This document shows, piece by piece, positions 56,214 through 64,000 of a DNA stretch of 64,000 nt (position 1 is its first letter; every line of letters begins with the position of its first letter). A model generated the notes under the pieces. That model was not told the origin of the DNA. It made no database searches and was given only the letters and a program-made list of their open reading frames with translations. This DNA is from Wuchereria bancrofti (lineage: Eukaryota > Nematoda > Chromadorea > Rhabditida > Onchocercidae), in assembly GCA_005281725.1 (NCBI GenBank), contig SSBO01000009.1, positions 7,998,303-8,062,302 on the forward strand, in the 5' to 3' direction. Position numbers and translations under genes: made by a program.

Positions 56214-57812
56214 TACCACTGATATTAGTGATATTTGCAAATTATAGGCTTATAAGATTTAAATGCTTTCGTAAACTGTATAAATACACCTAAAATAAAC
56301 AAACAAAAATAACTGATAAATAATTCGACATAGTGTTTTATTTACTTGTTAATAACTATAAGAATAAGATAAGTAATATTTTTTTTTAAATAAAATTATC
56401 ATTAAGCAAATGTTAATATTAAATGATTAAACTAACAAATAACACATTGGATTTATAAAAATTGTACGAAATGAATATTTAATCGTTAGGATAAGCTATT
56501 TTTAGTAATAACAAGGATTGAATTTGAAACGATCTTATTACTAACAAACATTCATTTTTGCTTGGAAAACAAATTCTTCAAGAATATTTCTTCCATTTTA
56601 TCTTGAAATGTAATAAATATTGAAATTCTCTTAGGAATTATGCAGAAACTTTTGATGATACTATCATCCAACAAATAACTAAACAAATTTTCATACCAAT
56701 TATATAGAAATGCTAGATTAAAATAATCTTAAATTTATGAAAGAAAAGAAATTAAAACAAATAAACAAAAATAACACTAGTAATGAAAATTAATCAAAAA
56801 TTTAATCTTAATTCTATCGTCCTTATCAAATAATTCATTGTTGTCAATCTTAATTAATTGTTATCGTTTTACCTCAGATTTCTTCTTTTCTATCCTATTA
56901 ATTACATGCAAGTAAATACATATTTTAATAAATAAATATATATGTTCAATTAAAAATACGCAGGAAAAAATATGATAATTCATGAAATGTATTCAAAAGT
57001 AAAACAGAGCAAATATTTATAAAAGTAAAGTAATAAGAATTTGTTAAGAAGTAAGGATAGAACGACAAATTGTTACTTAAAAAGGAGAAATGCTTTTATT
57101 AAATCACAAACAACAAATTGAAATTTTATATCAAATGTTAAAAAGTTGTATTAAATCAGTATGAAAAGTTTTTTTCTCTGTTTTGCAATCAGATAGTAGC
57201 AAATATGGCAAATGGAAGAAAAAGAAGATAAGTTATTACTTGAGAAAGGAAAAGTTTTTCTAGCAACGATTGAATATTTAATGAATAATTAAATTCAAAA
57301 TGCATACAAAATTATATTTGAATTATACCAAATTTTGATTTATAATTGTAGTTTTAAGTAATTAGAATAAAAATTAATGAAAATTTCATGCCATTTCTAT
57401 GTTAGACACATAAAAAAGACGCTGATAAGAAGATATACGGTTGTTAAGTAATTAGAGTACGTTATCAAGATAAGAATGATACTGTAGACAATGAGGGGAA
57501 AGTGTTAAACAAATATCATACTGGAATTTCATTATGTTTTTTCTAAGAATTTCATTTGAAAAAATTTAACTCAGTCATAATTAAGGAATGTGAAATGAAA
57601 AGTTAAGCAAGCTTTAATTATATGAGAAAATTTGAAGAATTTATTCGATTAAAAAAATTACCACATTACGTTTTATCTTCAGATCACGTAAATTCACGCT
57701 AAATACTTTTGTCCTAAAATAATTTATCTTACGTTATAAAAGTAGTAATAATCAAATAGAAAATATAATTTCTCATTAGAAACTTCACGGTTCATTTTTT
57801 TGGTGTGCACGT

Positions 57813-57840
57813 ATGTATATATATATGTGTGTGTGTGTGT
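57813..57840. repeat. (TA)n(TG)n microsatellite
   Basis: A compound run: TATATATATA followed by TGTGTGTGTGTG. Confidence 0.85.
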
Positions 57841-60800
57841 TTACTTCTGTTAATTTATCAACAAATGGTTGTGCTAAAAATAGAAACCTTATGACTGAAT
57901 TTTTTTATTAGCAAATTTAAAAAGTCAATTTAATTATTAATTGTAAAAAATAAAAAAATAGCTTATTAAAAAATTATTGTAGAAGAAAGTTCAATAGACG
58001 AAAAATTTATCTTACCATTTTGAGGAAAGTAAAAATAAATTGATTAGCAATGCTTCAAAATTTAATAATATGTTAGAATTATTCTAAAAAATTGACCAAT
58101 ATTTTGCATTCATCTCAAAATCATTTAAAAAAGTCCTTTTTTTGTCATTTAAAATAATGAATTAATATATGACGAAACAGATATTATATTGACATTTCTG
58201 ATATGAGCTAACAATGATACCAATTTATCTTAGATAAAAATCGATTGATAGTGAAATTGTGATAAGATGCAATGTGAAAGTGATAAGATGCGATTAAATT
58301 GATTAGATAAAGTTAGCAAAAAAAGAGCAAAAAGCTAAGGAAAAGTGTAATATACAATTTCACATTCATTTAATTTTTAAAATATATTAAAAGAGTAAAC
58401 ACAATTATCAAACATTTTTTTTTAAACTGGTCCATATAATAAGATAAAATGAAGTATTAAAAATGGAATGAAATATTTAGCAATATTCCTATTAATTTTC
58501 AGCTGTTAAATAATTTGTTTTTCATCTGATCTTTTAAAAAACTTTTTTTCATTTCATTTTTTTTTTATTATTATTACAATAATAATTCTTGTTGGAAATG
58601 TGTAATAAAAAAATAATAAAATGAGATTTGTTTTCATTAATAATAAATATAGGAAATGAAAAAATAGCATTTAATGTATTGGAATGATTGACCGATTGGG
58701 CACATCTGATGAATACTTTTTAAAATGTTACAAAAGTTAGTGTATCCTATTTTCAAACTTTTCTTCTTCACATTTTCTCATTTAGCATTAATGATAAATT
58801 GTTGATAAAAAAAGGAGGAAAAGTACCATAAACTTTCATTGATATTTTATATTCTCTTATGAAATTACAAATTGGAAGATTTTAAAAGCAAAAATAATTT
58901 TTCAATTTTTTTTTGCCTTTTTATGAATTAGAAATATCACAGAGAAATCAATAGCATGCAGTTTGCATCTTTTAAAAATACCTACTCATATTTTTTATAT
59001 ATTGATGAATTATTTATCACTTTATCATAGAATATGATTAATTTCTTAAAAAAGCAATATTTTGAATTATATTGTACAAAAGTAATGAAGAATTTAATTT
59101 CAAAATATTGATTTACTTATACATTTTACATTTTTTTACGATTACAACTACATTTGCGTCATTTAATTTTTGGTTTAAATTTAAACTTATCTTATAAATG
59201 TTGCATAAAAAGTTTAAGAATGACGTACAATTTAATCTTTATAAGATTTCAAGGAATGAAAACATTATTTTATTCAAGAATTTTTAGAAAATTGATTTTT
59301 CCATTAAATCTATGATTATTATTGTTATTTTTGATAAGTGTTATTTTTGTAATTATTTTATAATTGTTATTATATCATTGTTATTTTTGTAAAAAATACA
59401 GCAACAAAATTTAAATTTTGAAACATTTTTTGAAAACCAATAAACTTATATTTTTTTTTTATAAACTTATTTAACTTGACTTATAAATGTTATATAAAAG
59501 ACTTTAAAATGACGCATTCTGAATACAATTCAATGTTTTTGAATTAATAGGGAAAAGAATTGCAATTCTTCTAATTCTTTTGCCAATAAAATGAATAATT
59601 TAATAACTGGAAGGTAATAGTAAACAAGGCACTTCAATATGCAAATCTTAAAATTAACAGTTATCGGCGTCAAATTAAATGGAATAAACTCACTAAACGG
59701 AAACAATAAATTTATTTTAGTTTACAAAATTTATTGATAAGTTATACTTCTACGAATGTAATTCTCCTGTAATATAAAGAGTCATATGATACAACAAAAA
59801 AAAAAGAGAAAAAATTAATTTAAGATAGAAATTTTTAGATATAATCTAATCAATAATATATATTTAAAATTACTTCAAAATATATAGGGAAATCTTAAAT
59901 AAAAGTTTTGAAATTTAAGGAGGTGAAATTATTTCTGATATTTCAAGAAATAAGCGCAAATTGATAGTGGAAGAAATATAGCAAACAGATATTTGAGCTA
60001 TAACAAACAATACTTTTCAATTTTGGTTAAAATAAAGATTTTTTTTCTCTTTCTTTCACTTTTGCTAGAAAGAAAATTTTTGAAATAATAATTTTGAGTT
60101 TAATCTAGTCAAAATTGTTTAAAATAATTTATATTTTAAAGGTAATTTCGACCAATTATCACACATAATATTATATGTAGTGTTAAATTACTAATAAATA
60201 GTTGCGTGTTTTGATTTAGTGAAATAATAAAAAAAAAGTTTCAAATGATTGATTGTAATTGAAGTTTGAAAATTTTTTCATCCAAATATTATTTGATGTT
60301 ATTTTTTCTAATTAACCTTTTATTTGCAATTAAAATTATTATGACTGAAGAAAATTGCAAAAGAATAATTAAAATTTCACAAAAATTTTAAACTGTTGTC
60401 TTATAATTAATAATAATGAGTTTATTTTTGAGAAAAATTTGTGCTGTTTTTTTTAAATATTATTTTCGCAATTAAAATTGTTGCGGTAATAAACAAATTA
60501 ATGCGATTATGAAGTTTATTATAAAATTTGTTGATTTAATTTATTCTCAGAGAAATTTATAATCAATTTTCATCATATTTTTTAAATCCAATATGTTACT
60601 TGGAGCAACAATTATGCACAGGTGAAATTTGAATTGCTATAATAAATAGGCTTTTTGAATTTCATAAATGAATGTTATTACTATTTGATACAAATTTCAG
60701 CCAGAGATAATACAAATTAAATTTCAAAATTTTGATTTATAATCTTTTGAATCTTTAGTATCTTTATTTTGATAAAGCAATTAGTTAGTTTATCAACGTG

Positions 60801-61479
60801 TTTAAGCAATTATTCATCGTTCATATAAAAAAATATGAACTTTTTTTATGATTTAAAATATTTTTAAAAGCAATTTATTTTATCAAAGTTTGCACTAATT
60901 TGCCATTTTGATTTTCTTTTCTATATTTCACTTTTAAATTAACAAATAAACGAATAGTCGATAAAGTTGTAACAAATCAAATATAAATGCACAATCTGAT
61001 TAATTATTAAACTGACTTTACTGAAAGAAAAACCAAAAAATAAAAAAAAAAATTGTGGGAAAGGAAGGAATTCCTTGTGTTTAAGTGAAAATTCATTTAA
61101 ATTTGTTCATTTGTTGATTTTTTTGATTCTAGGAGAAAAATATGAGAAAATAGAAATTAAAACATTGTTTTGAAGAATTGGCCAGGAGGGCTATTTCAGA
61201 TCTTTTGTTTCAATTAGAGATTTAAATTTTCACAGAATTCAACATTATTTCATGGGAAATCATTACTGTTTAATAACATTTGCAAAACTATATTAATTGA
61301 AATTATCAACAAACGAAATTTTGAACTTCACTTGAAAAAAATTAAAAAAATAGACAAAGTTGAATGAGCGTAATTTTTTCTTTTTTGCTCTAAAATAATT
61401 TCGAGAACATATCGTTTGTAGCATTACGGAATAACCCATTTTCCGCACTACAAAACGTTTCTAATTAACAAGCAAAAAC

Positions 61480-61682
61480 AAAAGCAATAACAACAACAAT
61501 GATAAGAATAGTAATAACAGAAATGATAATAATAGTAACAACAGCAATAACAATAACAACAATAATAATAATCGAAATGACGAAAAAAAGAAATTGTGAT
61601 CGATCTCAAGAAAATCTCTCTGGAACTAATGTATGTATGTATGTGTATGTATGCATGTGTATGTGTGCATGTGTATGTGTGT
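61480..61682. repeat. Compound simple repeats: (AAY)n then (TATG/TGTG)n
   Basis: An imperfect AAC/AAT trinucleotide tract (about 61480-61575) is followed after about 60 bp by TATG/TGTG/CATG units (about 61630-61682). Three ORFs across it translate as Thr/Ile, Tyr/Cys or His/Thr runs and are products of the repeats. Confidence 0.85.
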
Positions 61683-64000
61683 TTATGCAATAAACGAACG
61701 TGAATAATTGAGTGATTGAAGGATTAAACCGTTCTTCCATTTCTTTTCTGTTATTAACCATTCTTCTTCCTCTCTTTAATAATGTCAAAAAATGTTAAAA
61801 TTGATTACTTTCAGACATTCGATACCATTAAATGCATTCAAAAATGCAAAGGAAATTGTTGTTGAACGATGATGAATAACTTTTAATTTCATTTTTTTTT
61901 TCTTCAAAAAAATTTTAGAGATAAAATTGCTAAATTGAACAAAATGGTAGGAATAAAATTCATATTTTCAAATAAATTTCAATGCTATCAATTCAATTAT
62001 TTCTTCCTTAATTTCTTTCAAAAATTTATCACTTACACATTTTTTTCAATTATTTTTAAAATTTAGATAATTACAAAGAGATTACGAAATAGGAATAATC
62101 AGTTAAATTAATAATTTTATTAATTGTTACCATGGTTGTTATTATTTATATTGCTTTACTTATTTGAATCATAAATTTATCTGATAATTTACTTATTTAC
62201 TAGATTAATCGATAATTTATATATTCTTTCTCGATTAATGTAGAGATTGAGTAATTTATGTTAGAAACTGAAATATTTTTTGCTCCAACAGCAGCATTAA
62301 TCAATTTGTAGCTAAAGAAATTTTATTCGAATTTAATCAAAAAACTTTTAATAGTATATTATTGACTTTCTTAAATAAAGAATTCTCGGCCGAAAATTTT
62401 ACTTTCTTGAATTTTTTTTCTTAAAAATTAAAATCTTAAATTTTAAATTTTTTCTTAAATTTTTTTTTCCTATAAATTGCTCAAATTTATGGAAAAAAAA
62501 ATATATCTCTGATAGAAATTAACAAAGAAAATTTTATTTTCTGATAGAAATGTAAAAACTGAAGAAAAAAAAATGCCAATACAACATTTTTAAACCTAAT
62601 TTTATTTTTAACCTAATTTTATTTTCAAATCTAATTTTATAAAATATTACCAGTTGCAGTGAAAATTTAATCAAATTACAATTTTGACTTTATTCACTTG
62701 TCAGCTTTCAGAAATAAAAAGCTAATAAATTGAAGATTTTCTTTTTTTGAAAAAGCTCTCAAAATTTGACCGTTACATTTTTTTTTTTTTTCATCAAATT
62801 GTCACAGTTTTTTTTTTTTTGGGAAGAAGATGGAAAATTGAAAATTAATGAGCCTAGGGCCTATGTCTGTGCTATTGCTATTAATATATCTTATTGCTTA
62901 AAGTGAAATAAAAATGTAAAAAAACGAATTGGAAAAGGAAATGAAAGAAAAAAATGATAATTTAAGCATTAAATATTTCCTAACGAACTATCAATTTATC
63001 GCATAATTTTAACTTTCTCTTTTTCTGTAATCAAAGTTAAAGATCAAATCTACTGATAACAAAAATTTTTTCACAAATAATTAAATTTTCATTTGCATTA
63101 AAGAAAATTCAAGAAAAATTTATATTCGATAAAAGCAAAAAAAAACTTTATATCTAAAAAAAATATTCCTTCTTATTTTAATAATTGCATTTAGTTCTTT
63201 GTTTTTAATACAAACAAAAAAAGAAGGTCAAAATGATAAAAATATGAGAATGAATTAGTAATATATTTCATATCTGTTATCATTTGCCACCAATAAATTC
63301 GCTAATATTGAATTATTAGTATTGTTTAAGGATTTTGAAAATTGTTAATTGAAAGATTGTTTGATGAATTGACGAAGTTAAAAGTTTCTTCTTGAGTAGA
63401 TAAATATTTTATTTTTCTCAAAATAAATTTTTTTTAAATGCAAATGAAAATTTAATAATTTATAAGGAAAATTTTAATACTAGTATATTTTATTTGATTT
63501 CTAATTTCAATGAAAAAAGCGAAATAATTTCAGGAATTATCGTAACCAATATTTTATTAATTTTACAATGTCTTTCTAAACTATGTTTTATTTATCTGTT
63601 TATAATTTGATTTAATTAATCTTCACTAACATTCATTAGTGAATTGAGTGCTCAGAATGAGCAATTAGCAAAACAATTTTCGCAGTATTGAAATATATCA
63701 AAGAAAAATGCCATATCATGAAGAAATGATCGTAATTTTGAAATTAAAAGGGAAAGTTTATTGGCATGTAGAATTTAATTTAATTTTAAATTGATTAATT
63801 TTATATTCATTGACAAGCTAGATATTTTCTTATTCAAATTCAATTTGGAAAATAATTTTATAATTGCTTTTGTCAATTCGAATGCATCTCGTATGCTCAT
63901 TAATTCATAGAAAAAAGAACAATGTTCATCATAAAATAAAGTAACGAGTTAGTTTGATTTACATATTTATTAGTATTTATGGTTTATTTCTTTTCTTTCT

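Larger units (their letters stand above)
56214..64000. other. AT-rich region upstream of the GPCR; no gene supported
   Basis: About 7.8 kb of very AT-rich DNA, presumably including the GPCR promoter and any 5' exons. No exon with good splice signals and protein-like content was found on either strand, and no RNA gene. Simple repeats occur at 57813-57840, 61480-61575 and 61630-61682. Confidence 0.45.

Noticed and set aside
61448..61788. ORFs across the 61.5 kb simple repeats
   Set aside because: Direct translations of AAY and TATG repeats.

Overview
The window looks like a nuclear contig from a nematode, most probably a filarial (clade III) worm. The DNA is very AT-rich and the genes are split into many short exons of about 50-250 bp, with TTTCAG-type acceptors and GTAAG-type donors. 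Several start codons lie only 1-17 nt behind a good acceptor, as expected for spliced-leader trans-splicing. The recognisable proteins resemble Caenorhabditis SEL-10 and GSP-1. Nothing looks bacterial, and I see no rRNA, tRNA or CRISPR. The genus is inference.

Layout: (1) 1-2065, minus: the 5' part of an unrecognised nuclear-looking, acidic, serine-rich protein that runs off the left edge. (2) 4275-12189, minus: a 15-exon F-box/WD40 gene (sel-10/FBXW7/Cdc4), about 712 aa. (3) 12.2-19.9 kb: a gene-poor block with degenerate tandem and inverted repeats (15.4-17.15 kb), plus exon-like pieces of a possible small plus-strand gene (17484-17876). (4) 19896-25171, plus: an 11-exon SLC46-type major facilitator, about 451 aa, with a foldback element in intron 1. 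(5) 26576-30342, minus: an 8-exon PP1 catalytic subunit (gsp-1-like), 334 aa. (6) 30.3-37.9 kb: AT-rich intergenic DNA. (7) 37888-43002, plus: an 8-exon, 362-aa disordered protein carrying SILK and RVxF motifs, so probably a PP1 regulator. (8) 45027-46647, minus: a 4-exon secreted Ly6/three-finger-like protein, 164 aa, whose individual exons are too short to stand out as ORFs. (9) 51313-56213, minus: a 13-exon aminergic-type GPCR, about 634 aa, with a huge third intracellular loop and no Asp at position 3.32. (10) 56.2-64 kb: AT-rich DNA with simple repeats and no gene I can support.

Connections: gsp-1 and the SILK/RVxF protein are about 7.5 kb apart, divergently transcribed, and may encode an enzyme and its regulator. 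SEL-10 recruits phosphorylated substrates to an SCF ubiquitin ligase, and its phosphodegron-binding arginines are intact. The SLC46 transporter, the GPCR and the Ly6-like protein are surface or secreted proteins. Exon models were built by hand from splice signals and reading-frame phase. In the seven main models internal phases close with no in-frame stops, although a few junctions use weak splice sites.
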